Shown here one piece after another: positions 48,888 to 59,099 of a stretch of DNA of 64,000 nucleotides (positions within the stretch are counted from its first letter, which is position 1; every line of letters starts with the position of its first letter). The translations under genes were made by a program, and so were the position numbers. The stretch spans positions 434,001 to 498,000 of the forward strand of contig NZ_JACHFR010000002.1 in NCBI RefSeq assembly GCF_014202035.1. The letters are read 5' to 3'. The stretch is from Treponema rectale (GTDB lineage Bacteria; Spirochaetota; Spirochaetia; Treponematales; Treponemataceae). The notes beneath the pieces were generated by a model that did not search any database, was not told where the DNA came from, and saw only the letters and a list, made by a program, of their open reading frames with translations.

Positions 48888-50660
48888 ATGAAAAAGGTTA
48901 CACGTTTAGTAATTATCGTTGCCGTACTTGCAGTATGTTTTGCATTCCTCTGGCCTTCAATCAGCTGGTATGGACGCACTTCTGCAGACGACAAGGCAAC
49001 AGCAACTCTTTCTCTTGAAAGAATAAAAGAAAAGACACAGGCTCTTGCAGAAGAAGGTGCAAAGGCTCTTTATGCACAGGTTAAGTCAAATCCGGATTCA
49101 GAACTTTCTGCTGAATACAAATGGATTGAAAAAAAAGTAAAGGAAAACTTTAAGGACGCAGATAAGAGTGTTCCTTCAAAGATTTCATATAAGGATGTTC
49201 TTGATTCTTATTCAGTTTCTTCCGTAAATACAAATCAGGCATACAGCCGTCTTCTTTCTGATTTCGAAAGTGAATATCGTACAAAGATTCTTGCTGACAG
49301 AAAAAATTATCAGAACTCTGTAAAGCTTGGTCTTGACCTTAGCGGCGGTGTAAGCGTTATCGTAAAAGCTGATCTTGATACAGTAGTAAAATCATCTGAT
49401 CTTACAGGTGGTCTTTCTGAAGAAGAAATCAAGAAGCAGGCAATGGCTCAGACTATCGAAAATCTTACTAAGAAAATCGACAGCTTCGGTCTCAGTTCAC
49501 CGGTTGTTCGTCAGCAGGGAGATGACCGCATTTACATCGAACTTCCTGGTACTGCAGAATCTGATACAATCAGTTCTATTGTTCAGGGCCGCGGTATGCT
49601 TAATTTCCGTCTTGCACGTATGGATCTTACAGAAAAGCTTAATGAATATCTTTCCGTACACAAAGACAGTTTTGAAGCAGACGGTTCTGTAAAGGCTTCT
49701 GTAATTTCTGAAGTAGGAATTCCTGATGATGCAGAAGTTATGGGTTATTACACAACAGATGATTACGGTCTTGATGAAAAGGCAGGTTATCTTGTAATCA
49801 ATAAAGAAATCGTTCTTGACGGTAAGCATATTAAACGTGCTGATGTTGGAACAGAAGACATGACTGGTAAGCCGGAAGTTACATTCATACTGGATGATGA
49901 AGGTGCAAAACTCATGGGTGATTTTACTACTGCTCATGTTAATGATTTTATGTGCATCGTCAGCGGTTCAAAAGTTAAGTCTAATGCAAAAATCAATACA
50001 GGAATTACAAATGGCTCTGTAGCAATTACCGGCTTTACAATGCAGGAAGCTCAGAACCTTAAGAAAGTTCTTCAGTCTGCATGGCTGGATGTGCCTCTTT
50101 CTGTAGAAAGCCAGCAGGTTATCGGTGCAGAGCTGGGTGAACTTGCAATTAAGCAGGGTATTACAGCTATTGCCATCGGTCTTGTAGCTATCATGATTTT
50201 CATGCTCATCTGGTACAAAGGAGCAGGAATCAATGCATGTGTAGTTCAGGTTCTTAACCTTTACATTATGTTCTCTGTTCTTAGTGCTCTTAATCTTACC
50301 CTTACACTTCCAATGATTGCAGGTATCATTCTTACAATCGGTATGGCTGTTGATGCTAACGTAATCATTTATGAACGCATTAAGGAAGAGCTTGTTCTTG
50401 GAAAAGACCGTGCAGCTGCAATTTCAACAGGTTTTGCAAATGCTCTCTGGGCTATCCTTGACTCTAACATTACTACATTCATTGCTGCAGCATTCATGAG
50501 CCAGCTTGGAACAGGTTCAATTAAGGGATTTGCTTATTCACTTGCAATCGGTGTTCTTTCTACATTGTTCACAACTCTTGTAGTTTCACGCCTTATTTTT
50601 GATTTTGGAACAGAAACCCTGCACAAGAAAAATATCAGCATCAGCTGGAGGATCAAATAA
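48888..50660 (+). CDS. secD: Protein translocase subunit SecD
   Basis: 590 residues. SecD uses the proton gradient to pull proteins through SecYEG. It has an N-terminal helix, a large periplasmic part with G-L-D-L-S-G-G-V, and a C-terminal six-helix RND-type domain with A-I-G-L-V-A-I-M-I-F and G-M-A-V-D-A-N-V-I-I-Y-E-R-I-K-E-E. The region around residues 25-150 carries extra charged sequence compared with short SecD proteins. Its stop overlaps the start of secF (TAATG). Confidence 0.97.
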   Translation: MKKVTRLVIIVAVLAVCFAFLWPSISWYGRTSADDKATATLSLERIKEKTQALAEEGAKALYAQVKSNPDSELSAEYKWIEKKVKENFKDADKSVPSKISYKDVLDSYSVSSVNTNQAYSRLLSDFESEYRTKILADRKNYQNSVKLGLDLSGGVSVIVKADLDTVVKSSDLTGGLSEEEIKKQAMAQTIENLTKKIDSFGLSSPVVRQQGDDRIYIELPGTAESDTISSIVQGRGMLNFRLARMDLTEKLNEYLSVHKDSFEADGSVKASVISEVGIPDDAEVMGYYTTDDYGLDEKAGYLVINKEIVLDGKHIKRADVGTEDMTGKPEVTFILDDEGAKLMGDFTTAHVNDFMCIVSGSKVKSNAKINTGITNGSVAITGFTMQEAQNLKKVLQSAWLDVPLSVESQQVIGAELGELAIKQGITAIAIGLVAIMIFMLIWYKGAGINACVVQVLNLYIMFSVLSALNLTLTLPMIAGIILTIGMAVDANVIIYERIKEELVLGKDRAAAISTGFANALWAILDSNITTFIAAAFMSQLGTGSIKGFAYSLAIGVLSTLFTTLVVSRLIFDFGTETLHKKNISISWRIK

Positions 50661-51664
50661 TGAAAACAGTTAAAAATTTCAATAAAGTGTTTTTACCTTG
50701 TGCATTGCTTAGCTGTGCAGTTATTGTTTTTGGTATCGTAGGTATTTTTGCCAGAGGAATTAACTTTGGTATTGATTTTGTTCCTGGTTTTATTGAAGAA
50801 GTAGAAATCACTTCAGCTTCAGAAAAAGCAGCTGATACAGAAGCAGCAGCTGATGCTCCGGCAGTATTTACAGGAACAGTAAATGTTGATGAAGTTCGTT
50901 CAGCATTTTCTAATAAAAGTATTTCTGTAAAGGCTCTTGATTCAAACGGAAAGACAACTTATCAGATTCGTGCAAAGAGTAACGGAAATGAAGAAGCAGA
51001 TCAGAAACTTAAGGAAGAAGTTTCTGCTTCCCTTAACGCAAAGTTTGGTGCAGAAAACGTTCAGGTAGTTCGTGAGGACTATGTAGGTTCAAGCTTCTCA
51101 AGTTCCCTTGCATTCAAATCTGTAATGCTTGCTTTTGTAACTCTTCTTTTGATCTGGGGTTATGCAACTATCCGTTTCCACTGGGATTTTGCTCTCGGTG
51201 CAATTGTTGCTCTTGTTCATGACTTCCTTATCATGTTTGCATTCATTTCCTGGTCACAGGTAGAATTCAGCACAACTACACTTGCAGCTGTTCTTACAAT
51301 CTTCGGTTATTCTATCAACGCAACAGTAGTTATCCTTGACCGTATTCGTGAAAACATTAAGTACGGTCAGCTGAAGGTATTCTCTGACATCATCAACAAG
51401 TCAGTAAGCGATACAGTTGCCCGCTCAATCATTACAACAGTAACAACATTGTTTGCTTCTATTTCACTTCTTGTATTTACAACCGGAAGCATTCATGACT
51501 TTGCAGCTGTTCTTACTGTAGGTCTTATTTCTGGATGTTACTCTTCTATGTTTATCAGTTCAGGATTCATTGCATTTATCCGCCGTAACTGGAAGGCTGA
51601 ATATCAGAACCATGTTCATCAGCCAAAACCAAAGAGAGCTCTTGCAGAAATTAGTGTTGAGTAA
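50660..51664 (+). CDS. secF: Protein translocase subunit SecF
   Basis: 334 residues, one RND-like half that pairs with SecD. The start overlaps the secD stop. Conserved elements are G-I-N-F-G-I-D-F-V-P-G at the first periplasmic border, T-I-F-G-Y-S-I-N-A-T-V-V-I-L-D-R-I-R-E-N and S-V-S-D-T-V-A-R-S-I-I-T-T. An insertion rich in Ala and acidic residues (about 48-72) lies in the first periplasmic loop. Confidence 0.97.
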   Translation: MKTVKNFNKVFLPCALLSCAVIVFGIVGIFARGINFGIDFVPGFIEEVEITSASEKAADTEAAADAPAVFTGTVNVDEVRSAFSNKSISVKALDSNGKTTYQIRAKSNGNEEADQKLKEEVSASLNAKFGAENVQVVREDYVGSSFSSSLAFKSVMLAFVTLLLIWGYATIRFHWDFALGAIVALVHDFLIMFAFISWSQVEFSTTTLAAVLTIFGYSINATVVILDRIRENIKYGQLKVFSDIINKSVSDTVARSIITTVTTLFASISLLVFTTGSIHDFAAVLTVGLISGCYSSMFISSGFIAFIRRNWKAEYQNHVHQPKPKRALAEISVE

Positions 51665-51686
51665 TTTTTAGTTTAGTTGAATAATT

Positions 51687-51723
51687 GCCATTGCTGCAGG
51701 TTTGCGGCAGTGGCTTTTTTTTT
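51687..51723 (+). terminator. Terminator of the yajC-secDF operon
   Basis: GCCATTGCTGC (51687-51697) pairs with GCGGCAGTGGC (51704-51714) through two G-T pairs and is followed by nine T residues. Confidence 0.88.
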
Positions 51724-51738
51724 GAATGAGGGGAACTG

Positions 51739-52587
51739 ATGGAAGTTATCCGGGCAAAAGTACTAGGTTTTTGTATGGGTGTACGGCGTGCTGTAGAAAC
51801 TGCAGAGAATTCTGTGGCGGATAATGCCGGAGAAAAAAAGATTTATACTCTCGGTCCTTTAATTCACAATCCGGTTGTATTAAGTGAGCTTGAAAAAAAA
51901 GGTGTAACAGTTCTTACGGAAAAAACTCTTTCTGAAGCACAGCCTGGTTCTACGGTAATAATCCGTGCCCACGGAACAACACCGCAGGTTCTTGCGGAAC
52001 TGGAAAGTAACGGGCATAAAATTCTTGATGCAACCTGTCCAAAAGTTCATTTAAGTCAGAAACGGGCAGCAGAGTGGAATGCCAGAGGTTTTACCATAAT
52101 AATTGCCGGTGACAGAAATCACGGAGAAGTGGTAAGCATATCTTCTTATGCCGGCGGAAATGCTGTTGTAATAGAAAATTCACGGGAAGCACAAGAACTG
52201 AAACTGCCGCAGAAAGCTGTTTTGATTGCACAGACGACATTCAGTCCTGTGGAATTTGAAAAAATAAAAGAGATTCTTAAAGCAAAAAATCCTGAAATTC
52301 AAATATTTAATTCAATATGTTCTGCTACAATGGAACGACAGAATGCCCTCAGTCAGCTTAAGGATAAAACAGACGGAATTCTTGTAATTGGAGGAAAATC
52401 TTCTGCAAATACCCGCCGTCTGTACGAAACGGCAGCTGCTATATGTAAAAATGCTGCTTTAATTGAAAATGCAGAGGAAATTCCCCCTGAATTTTTCAAG
52501 TTAGAAAAAGTTGGGCTAACAGCGGGCGCCTCAACACCCGATAATATTATAGAAGAAGTCGAAGAGTTGTTATTACATAACAATTAG
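51739..52587 (+). CDS. ispH: 4-hydroxy-3-methylbut-2-enyl diphosphate reductase
   Basis: 282 residues, the [4Fe-4S] enzyme of the last MEP-pathway step, making IPP and DMAPP. The three cluster cysteines are C12 (F-C-M-G-V-R-R-A), C100 (D-A-T-C-P) and C194 (N-S-I-C-S-A-T), with the A-G-A-S-T-P-D segment near the end. GAGGGGAA precedes the ATG. It directly follows the sec operon terminator and precedes a UPF0164 gene, a neighbourhood I believe is also found in T. pallidum. Confidence 0.96.
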   Translation: MEVIRAKVLGFCMGVRRAVETAENSVADNAGEKKIYTLGPLIHNPVVLSELEKKGVTVLTEKTLSEAQPGSTVIIRAHGTTPQVLAELESNGHKILDATCPKVHLSQKRAAEWNARGFTIIIAGDRNHGEVVSISSYAGGNAVVIENSREAQELKLPQKAVLIAQTTFSPVEFEKIKEILKAKNPEIQIFNSICSATMERQNALSQLKDKTDGILVIGGKSSANTRRLYETAAAICKNAALIENAEEIPPEFFKLEKVGLTAGASTPDNIIEEVEELLLHNN

Positions 52588-52640
52588 TGTAAATTCTACT
52601 TTGGGTAACAAACTGGAATAATAACGGAGGTTTAAATTCC

Positions 52641-53720
52641 ATGAAAAAAATCACAGCGTTGGCAGCATCATTGTTTTGTTTGACGGCTGCATCTTTTGCT
52701 TACAATCCGCCGGTTGGTGGAGAGTATATGTACAAACTGACAAACCCGGAAATGCTTTCTGGTGCAGCATCAGCTGCCGGTGGTGCAGAATTCACTATCG
52801 TGCCGTCTTCCATTGTGTTCAATCCGGCTCTTACTGCAGGTGAACAGCGGACTGTGGCTGATTTAAGTGCTTCTGTTCTGATTAATACAAACAAGAATGA
52901 TCTTCCTGGAAATGCAGATGAATCTGTTGGTTTTGGTTTTCAGCTGGGACTTATTGTTCCTTCAAGATATACAGTATTTACCGGAACAATGCAGGGACTT
53001 TTTGCAGATTTCAATGACATGAACCTTAGAAATTCCCTTTCACTTCATCTGGGTGCATCAAAAGAGATTCTTGAAAAACAGTTTTATGTTGGAATGAATC
53101 TTTATGGCGGATTCTATATGGGTGACGGTTCTGATTTTACGGCAGGTGTTGATTTAGGAACCCTTTATTTTATGCAGAAAGATCTTGGATTCCTGAAGGC
53201 TCCGCGTTTTGGTTTTGCACTTCTTAACATAGGAAAACCTTTGAGCGGTTACTATACTTACGGTGTAAAGGAAGATGAAGGTGTTCCGTCTGACGGAGAT
53301 TATCCTGGAGTTCTTACACCACGTGTTTCTTTTGCAGCAACTTTATTTAAGACAGCAGATGTAAGCGGTTCTTTCAGTACGGATGTATCTTTCCCAAGCC
53401 TTAATAATGCAGTATTTGATGTTTCTTATGGAATGACTTTCTTTGATGTTATCCAGCTTAATACCGGATGGTCTGTAAACATTCTTGAACTTGCAGAAAA
53501 AGATTATACGGCTCCTCTTCCTTCTATAGGATTGAGTTTTAAATTCCGTATTAATTCTAAAAAACTTGGAAAAGAAGACTGGGCTCAGAGTGAGATAACA
53601 CCTTCTCTGGCATGGCAGGAACTTTATAGCGGAATTGAAGTTGTAAGCCTTGGTGCAAAAGTAGACCTTGGTCTTGCAGACACTTCTGCTCCGGAAATTA
53701 TTCTTTGGGATGAGGAGTAA
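52641..53720 (+). CDS. UPF0164 / FadL-like outer-membrane protein
   Basis: 359 residues with a signal peptide ending A-S-F-A. The sequence V-G-G-E-Y-M...P-S-S-I-V-F-N-P-A-L and the many amphipathic strands match the treponemal UPF0164 family, which is related to FadL long-chain fatty-acid channels. A GGAGGT site precedes it. It lies 53 bp after ispH and 8 bp before the next gene. Nutrient or lipid uptake across the outer membrane is inferred. Confidence 0.85.
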   Translation: MKKITALAASLFCLTAASFAYNPPVGGEYMYKLTNPEMLSGAASAAGGAEFTIVPSSIVFNPALTAGEQRTVADLSASVLINTNKNDLPGNADESVGFGFQLGLIVPSRYTVFTGTMQGLFADFNDMNLRNSLSLHLGASKEILEKQFYVGMNLYGGFYMGDGSDFTAGVDLGTLYFMQKDLGFLKAPRFGFALLNIGKPLSGYYTYGVKEDEGVPSDGDYPGVLTPRVSFAATLFKTADVSGSFSTDVSFPSLNNAVFDVSYGMTFFDVIQLNTGWSVNILELAEKDYTAPLPSIGLSFKFRINSKKLGKEDWAQSEITPSLAWQELYSGIEVVSLGAKVDLGLADTSAPEIILWDEE

Positions 53721-53728
53721 GGCGCAAG

Positions 53729-56700
53729 ATGAAAACTATTTCTAAAAAAGTAAAACTGTTGGCTGGTGCTGCTTTTGTTCTTCTTGGAACAGGTGCATTT
53801 GCAGAAAGAAGTCCTCAGTATATTTCTCCTAATAATGACGGCAGACAGGATCGTCTTGAAGTTCCTCTTAAAATAAGAGACAAGCGTTATATCAGTGCAT
53901 GGAGCTTTGTTATCCGTGATGCAAACGGAAATATTGTCCGCACTATCGGTAACAAAGTTCAGAATGAAGGCCGCATGACTTTTACCGGCTTCTTCAAAAA
54001 GCTTGTAAGCCCTAAACAGAGTGTAGAAATTCCAGAAAAAATTATCTGGAACGGTTTCTGTGATGACGGTTCTCTTGCAAAGGACGGTACTTACAAATAT
54101 AAGTTCTATGCGAGTGATGATTCCGGCAATCAGGGTGAATCAGATGAATATGTTGTAATTGTAGATAATACACCGCCGGTAATTAACCTTGCACAGCTTA
54201 GTTCTGATGAAAAGAATTTTGGTGAAGGTGCAAAGGCAATCCTCCGTATTAAGCAGAGCGGTTCTCTTGAAGAGCTGTGGACTGCAAAAGTAACGGATGC
54301 AGCCGGAAAAACAGTCCGCTCTTACAAATGGGAAAAGGCAGAACCTGTAAGCGTTGAATGGAACGGTATGAATGATGATAATTCCATTGTTGCAGACGGA
54401 ATCTATAACTATGAAATTACTTCAACAGACCTTGCAGGAAACGTTTCTGAAAAAGCTGTAATTACAAACATTCTTTTCTCTGCAGAAAAACCTGAAACTG
54501 CCGTAGCAATTAACGGTTCAAAATATTTCTCTCCAGAAGGAAAGACTTCTAAAATCAAGAACGTAAAGCTGGATGTTTCCATTCCAAATCCTACTTCTTC
54601 CGTAAACTCTCTTACGGACTGGTCAGTAGTTATTGTAGATGAACATGATAAGGCTGTACGTGAATATACAGGTGATGCAAAAAATGCACCGAAGGGTTCA
54701 CTTGTATTTGACGGAAAAGATTCTTCTGGAAATCCTCTTCCGGAAGGTCAGTACCGTGCAAAGATTTCCGCAACATATCTTAACGGATATAAACCGGAAG
54801 AAATTTATTCACCTGCATTCGTAATTGATAACAGTGCTCCTAAAGCAAGTGCAACTGTCGGCAAAACAACTTTTAACGGAAAAGATTCCCTTAAGATTGC
54901 CCTTGCAGCAAAAGCAAAACCTGCATATACAGGAGAAAAGAACTGGACTGGAACAATCGTTGATGCAAAGACCGGTGCAATTGTAAAACAGTATAACTTC
55001 GGTTCTGATCTTCCTGGAGAAGTTGAATGGGATTCAGTTTCTGATGCCGGAACAATCGCTCCTGACGGTGAGTATACATTTAAACTTGATGTAGAAGACC
55101 TTGCCGGAAACTCAGATTCAGTTTCTACTGCTAAATTTACCCTCGATACTTCAAAGACAGAAGCATATATTTCTATCAGTCCTGCAGCCTTCTCTCCAAA
55201 CGGAAACGGGGTTCAGGAAGAAGTAAAGATTGCTCCAAAGGTAAATGCAGCCAGCGGTCTTAAGAATTATACAATCAGGGTTGTTGATTCAAAGAATAAA
55301 ACTGTATGGGAACAGTCAGGCAACGGTAATCCGCCTGAAAGCATTCTTTGGAACGGAACATCAAATACTGGTGATACAGCCGGAGCTAAATGTGAAGACG
55401 GTGACTATCGCGTAACTCTTGATGCAGAAGCTCAGAGCGGAACAAAGGCTGCAACTGTTACAAGTCCAAAAGTAACGCTTGATACAAAGGCTCCTGTTGT
55501 AAAAGTAACACCTGCTTATACTGTATTCTCTCCTGAGGCTACAAGTACAAGACAGACTCTTCCTGTAAAAGTTGAAGAAAGTTCAACTGAAGCTTTGTGG
55601 AAGGCAGAAGTAACAGATGCAAAGTCTAAGAAAGTTGTACGCACTTATACCTGGACAAAGAGCCCTGTAAAGAATTTTGCATGGGACGGAACTGATTCCA
55701 ACGGAAATAAAGTAGAAAACGGAACTTATTCAATTGCCCTTACATCAACAGATGCTGCCGGAAATACTGCAAAGGCTGTAATTGACGGTATTACTCTTGA
55801 TGCACGTCCGGCAACTGCCTATGTTACAAATGACCTTACGGGATTCTCTCCTAATGGAGACGGAATTCTTGATAAACAGAAGTTTACGGTTCACACAAGT
55901 CTTAGTGAAGGAATTTCTAAGTGGAGCTTTAACATTGTAGATGCTGCCGGAAAAACTGTAAGAAGCTGGACTGAAGCAGACAGTGCAAATCTTCCTAAAG
56001 AAATTACATGGGCCGGTGATACTTCAGATAAAACTGTTGCAAACGGAACCTTTACCGGAAAACTTCACATTGAATACGAAAAGGGTAACGTGGCTGATGC
56101 TGCAACTGCACCATTCATCTGTACTGCAGAAGCTCCAAAACTTTCTGTAGGAACATCTCCAAAATGGTTCAGCCCTGATAACGACGGTACTGATGATGAC
56201 CTTCAGATTAAACTTAAGGGAGAATCCCTTGCAGAATTTAAGAGCTGGAGTTTTGTAATCCGTGACCGTAACGGAAACATGTTCTGGAAGACAAGCGGTA
56301 AGTCTGCAATTACACCACGCATCATCTGGGATGGACGGGGAAGTAACGGTGAACTTGTTCAGTCTGCAGAAGATTATCCTTATGAATTCGTAGTAACTGA
56401 TGAACTGGGAATGACAAGTAAGGTTGAAGGAAAGATTCAGGTAGACGTTCTTGTTGTTCGTGACGGGGACAAGCTTAAGATGCAGGTTCCTTCTATTATC
56501 TTCCGTTCAGACAATGCTGACTTTAATGTTCAGAAGCTTGATGCAAACGGAAATGTTATTACAGCCGGAATTACTGCTGAACAGGCAAAGAACAATGAGC
56601 GTGTAATTAACCGTATTGCCGAAATCCTTAAGAAATTCGGTGATTATAAAGTTGTTGTAGTCGGACATGCTAATCCTTCTACAAACGATCCTGCAGAAGA

Positions 56701-56911
56701 GACAACGGATAATCCTTCTAAGTGGGGACCTGCTTTAGGACCGCTTTCTCTTAAACGTGCAGAGTTTGTTAAGAATCAGCTTATTAAGCTTGGTATTTCT
56801 AAGAGTCGTCTTGGTGCAGAAGGTAAGGGTGGTACAGAACCTGTTGCCGATACAAAAGACAAGACGGTTAACTGGAAGAACCGCCGCGTAGAGTTTATTC
56901 TTGAAAAATAA
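53729..56911 (+). CDS. Large repeat protein with FlgD-Ig-like repeats and OmpA domain
   Basis: 1060 residues with a signal peptide ending A-F-A. Five or more Ig-like repeats of about 100-150 residues each begin with a Ca-binding-like S-P-N/D-N-D-G motif (S-P-N-N-D-G-R-Q-D, S-P-N-G-N-G-V, S-P-N-G-D-G-I-L-D, S-P-D-N-D-G-T-D-D). Many end with W-N/D-G-x-x-D-x-G-x-x-x-x-D-G-x-Y, as in FlgD and gliding-motility C-termini. A C-terminal OmpA-like domain (about 940-1060, with V-V-V-G-H-A-N-P and N-R-R-V-E-F) binds peptidoglycan. It shares the UPF0164 transcript and is likely an envelope scaffold. Confidence 0.88.
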   Translation: MKTISKKVKLLAGAAFVLLGTGAFAERSPQYISPNNDGRQDRLEVPLKIRDKRYISAWSFVIRDANGNIVRTIGNKVQNEGRMTFTGFFKKLVSPKQSVEIPEKIIWNGFCDDGSLAKDGTYKYKFYASDDSGNQGESDEYVVIVDNTPPVINLAQLSSDEKNFGEGAKAILRIKQSGSLEELWTAKVTDAAGKTVRSYKWEKAEPVSVEWNGMNDDNSIVADGIYNYEITSTDLAGNVSEKAVITNILFSAEKPETAVAINGSKYFSPEGKTSKIKNVKLDVSIPNPTSSVNSLTDWSVVIVDEHDKAVREYTGDAKNAPKGSLVFDGKDSSGNPLPEGQYRAKISATYLNGYKPEEIYSPAFVIDNSAPKASATVGKTTFNGKDSLKIALAAKAKPAYTGEKNWTGTIVDAKTGAIVKQYNFGSDLPGEVEWDSVSDAGTIAPDGEYTFKLDVEDLAGNSDSVSTAKFTLDTSKTEAYISISPAAFSPNGNGVQEEVKIAPKVNAASGLKNYTIRVVDSKNKTVWEQSGNGNPPESILWNGTSNTGDTAGAKCEDGDYRVTLDAEAQSGTKAATVTSPKVTLDTKAPVVKVTPAYTVFSPEATSTRQTLPVKVEESSTEALWKAEVTDAKSKKVVRTYTWTKSPVKNFAWDGTDSNGNKVENGTYSIALTSTDAAGNTAKAVIDGITLDARPATAYVTNDLTGFSPNGDGILDKQKFTVHTSLSEGISKWSFNIVDAAGKTVRSWTEADSANLPKEITWAGDTSDKTVANGTFTGKLHIEYEKGNVADAATAPFICTAEAPKLSVGTSPKWFSPDNDGTDDDLQIKLKGESLAEFKSWSFVIRDRNGNMFWKTSGKSAITPRIIWDGRGSNGELVQSAEDYPYEFVVTDELGMTSKVEGKIQVDVLVVRDGDKLKMQVPSIIFRSDNADFNVQKLDANGNVITAGITAEQAKNNERVINRIAEILKKFGDYKVVVVGHANPSTNDPAEETTDNPSKWGPALGPLSLKRAEFVKNQLIKLGISKSRLGAEGKGGTEPVADTKDKTVNWKNRRVEFILEK

Positions 56912-56930
56912 ACCGGAGTTTTAATAACTG

Positions 56931-56973
56931 AAGGCTGTCTGAGAGGCACTTGTGTTTTTCGGACAGCCTTTTT
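56931..56973 (+). terminator. Terminator after the large OmpA-repeat gene
   Basis: A perfect AAGGCTGTC (56931-56939) / GACAGCCTT (56962-56970) stem with T residues following. Confidence 0.88.
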
Positions 56974-57007
56974 GAATTCTAAAAGATAACTGTAAATTTC
57001 AGCTTAG

Positions 57008-57022
57008 TTGCATAGAATGCAA
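57008..57022. promoter_or_regulatory. Palindrome upstream of the opp operon
   Basis: A perfect TTGCAT-AGA-ATGCAA inverted repeat 91 bp before oppB. It is a possible operator. A -10-like TATGAT lies further down at about 57056-57061, without a clear -35. Confidence 0.4.
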
Positions 57023-57112
57023 TTAAATGTTGTAGCATTATCAACTATTATATGGTATGATGTTGCGCGACTTTAGCTAAAAGAAGATGTTTTTAGATTT
57101 CGAGGTTATTAA

Positions 57113-58030
57113 ATGTCACGTTATTTATTAAAACGCATTGCTACGGCTCTGTTTACGGCATATCTTGTAGCAACGCTTACGTTTTTTATTATGAATCTTG
57201 TGCCTGGAGGACCTTTTCTTGCAGAAAAAGCAGTAACACCACAGGCTCAGGCTGCAATGGAGGCTAAATACGGTTTGGATAAGCCTCTGGGTAAGCAGTA
57301 TCTTACCTATATGAATGGTCTTGTTCATGGAGATCTCGGTCTTTCCATTAAAAAGAGGGGAAGAACGGTTACGGAAATCATTTCTACAAAATTTCCTGTT
57401 TCTGCCCGTCTTGGTGGAATAGCCATGCTGGTTGCCGTACTTGTAGGAGTTCCGCTGGGAGCTGTTGCTGCATTTAAGCGCGGAAAAACAATCGATAATA
57501 TTCTTGTAGTTCTTTCTACCGCCGGAATTGCGATTCCAAGTTTTCTTTCTTCTACACTTCTTCTTTATGTGTTCAGTACAAAACTTAAACTTCTTTCTTC
57601 TATAGGTCTTGATTCCCCTTCAAATTATATAATGCCGGTAATAGCCCTTGCCCTGTATCCGACTTTCTATATTGCACGCCTCATGCGTTCTTCTATGCTG
57701 GATGTAATGGGTCAGGATTATATGCGTACTGCCCGTGCAAAAGGTGTAAGTACGGTAAAAATGATTTTTAAGCATGCTTTGAGAAATGCAATCCTTCCTG
57801 TAATTACATATATGGGACCTCTTCTTGCATCCCTTATGACTGGAAGCTTTATTATAGAAAAGATTTTTAATATTCCGGGACTGGGTTCTGAATTTGTCGG
57901 AGCAATTACCAGCCGTGATTATCCTATGATTATGGGTACGACAATTTTCCTTGCGGTATTCGTTATTTTTATGAATGTGCTTGTTGATATTGCCTATGCA
58001 ATCGTTGACCCTAGAATTAAACTTAAGTAA
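57113..58030 (+). CDS. oppB: Oligopeptide ABC transporter permease OppB
   Basis: 305 residues, six membrane segments. It starts M-S-R-Y-L-L-K-R, typical of DppB/OppB, with P-G-G-P-F near the first loop. The cytoplasmic coupling motif R-T-A-R-A-K-G-V-S...K-H-A-L-R-N-A-I-L-P is present. First gene of a five-gene importer operon. Confidence 0.96.
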   Translation: MSRYLLKRIATALFTAYLVATLTFFIMNLVPGGPFLAEKAVTPQAQAAMEAKYGLDKPLGKQYLTYMNGLVHGDLGLSIKKRGRTVTEIISTKFPVSARLGGIAMLVAVLVGVPLGAVAAFKRGKTIDNILVVLSTAGIAIPSFLSSTLLLYVFSTKLKLLSSIGLDSPSNYIMPVIALALYPTFYIARLMRSSMLDVMGQDYMRTARAKGVSTVKMIFKHALRNAILPVITYMGPLLASLMTGSFIIEKIFNIPGLGSEFVGAITSRDYPMIMGTTIFLAVFVIFMNVLVDIAYAIVDPRIKLK

Positions 58031-58040
58031 GGAAAAGAAG

Positions 58041-59081
58041 ATGAATAAGAATCCTTTGAGTTTTCAGCTGAAAGTGGATGATTTTGTTGCAGCTTCAGCT
58101 TCAGAAAAAGAATCTTTGACAGTAATGCGTGAATCCGTAGGCTTCTGGAAGGACGGTCTCCGCAGGTTTACAAAAAATAAAATAGCAATGACAGCCCTTG
58201 TTATTGTTCTTTTGATAGTAGTGCTTTGTTTTATAGTTCCTGCTTTTTATCCGTATAAGTATGAACAGCAGATGAAGGGAAGTGAACGTCTTGCTCCGAT
58301 GCAGTATTCAAAAATTGAACAGCAGCAGATTGATGCAGGAGAGTCAGTTTTCCCTCATATTCTTGGAACAGACAGTAACGGCCGTGATTATGCAATCCGT
58401 GTAATGGTTGGCGGACGGGTTTCTCTTATGGTTGGTATCGTAGCTTCCCTTCTTATCCTTGTAATTGGTTCGCTTTACGGTGCAATTTCCGGATATTTCG
58501 GCGGAATTGTAGATCTTATAATGATGCGTATCGTTGATATTATTTATACAGTTCCGGATGTTCTGATAATCATTCTTCTTGCACAGATTCTTAAGTTTCC
58601 GCTGCAGTCTCTTGGAGAAGTATCAGGATTCGGATGGATACAGAAACTTGGTCCAAACATGATTTCAATGTTTATCGTATTTGCCCTTTTGTACTGGGTT
58701 GGGATGGCACGCATCGTACGCTCGCAGATTATGGTTCTTAAACAGAATGAATATGTTACTGCAGCCCGTGCTCTCGGTGCAAAAAAGCGCCGCATTATCG
58801 GTAAGCACCTTATTACAAACTGTATTGGAACACTTATTGTAACAACGACTCTTCAGATTCCGTCATCTATTTTTACAGAGTCATTCCTGTCTTTCCTTGG
58901 TCTTGGTGTTCAGGCTCCGATGCCTTCTCTGGGTTCTTTGGCTTCTGCTGCACTTAACGGCTTCCAGTCATTCCCGGAAAAACTTTTTGCACCGGCATTT
59001 CTTATTTTTATCATTATTCTGAGTTTTAATCTTTTGGGCGATGGTCTTCGTGATGCATTTGATCCAAAACTTAAGTCTTAA
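58041..59081 (+). CDS. oppC: Oligopeptide ABC transporter permease OppC
   Basis: 346 residues from the ATG at 58041, which has GGAAAAG upstream; a longer in-frame start within oppB is unlikely. An N-terminal soluble part of about 45 residues precedes six membrane segments. It contains the L-G-T-D-S-N-G-R-D motif and T-A-A-R-A-L-G-A-K, the EAA loop. It pairs with OppB to form the channel. Confidence 0.96.
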   Translation: MNKNPLSFQLKVDDFVAASASEKESLTVMRESVGFWKDGLRRFTKNKIAMTALVIVLLIVVLCFIVPAFYPYKYEQQMKGSERLAPMQYSKIEQQQIDAGESVFPHILGTDSNGRDYAIRVMVGGRVSLMVGIVASLLILVIGSLYGAISGYFGGIVDLIMMRIVDIIYTVPDVLIIILLAQILKFPLQSLGEVSGFGWIQKLGPNMISMFIVFALLYWVGMARIVRSQIMVLKQNEYVTAARALGAKKRRIIGKHLITNCIGTLIVTTTLQIPSSIFTESFLSFLGLGVQAPMPSLGSLASAALNGFQSFPEKLFAPAFLIFIIILSFNLLGDGLRDAFDPKLKS

Positions 59082-59099
59082 TCAACGGCAGGTGAAAAA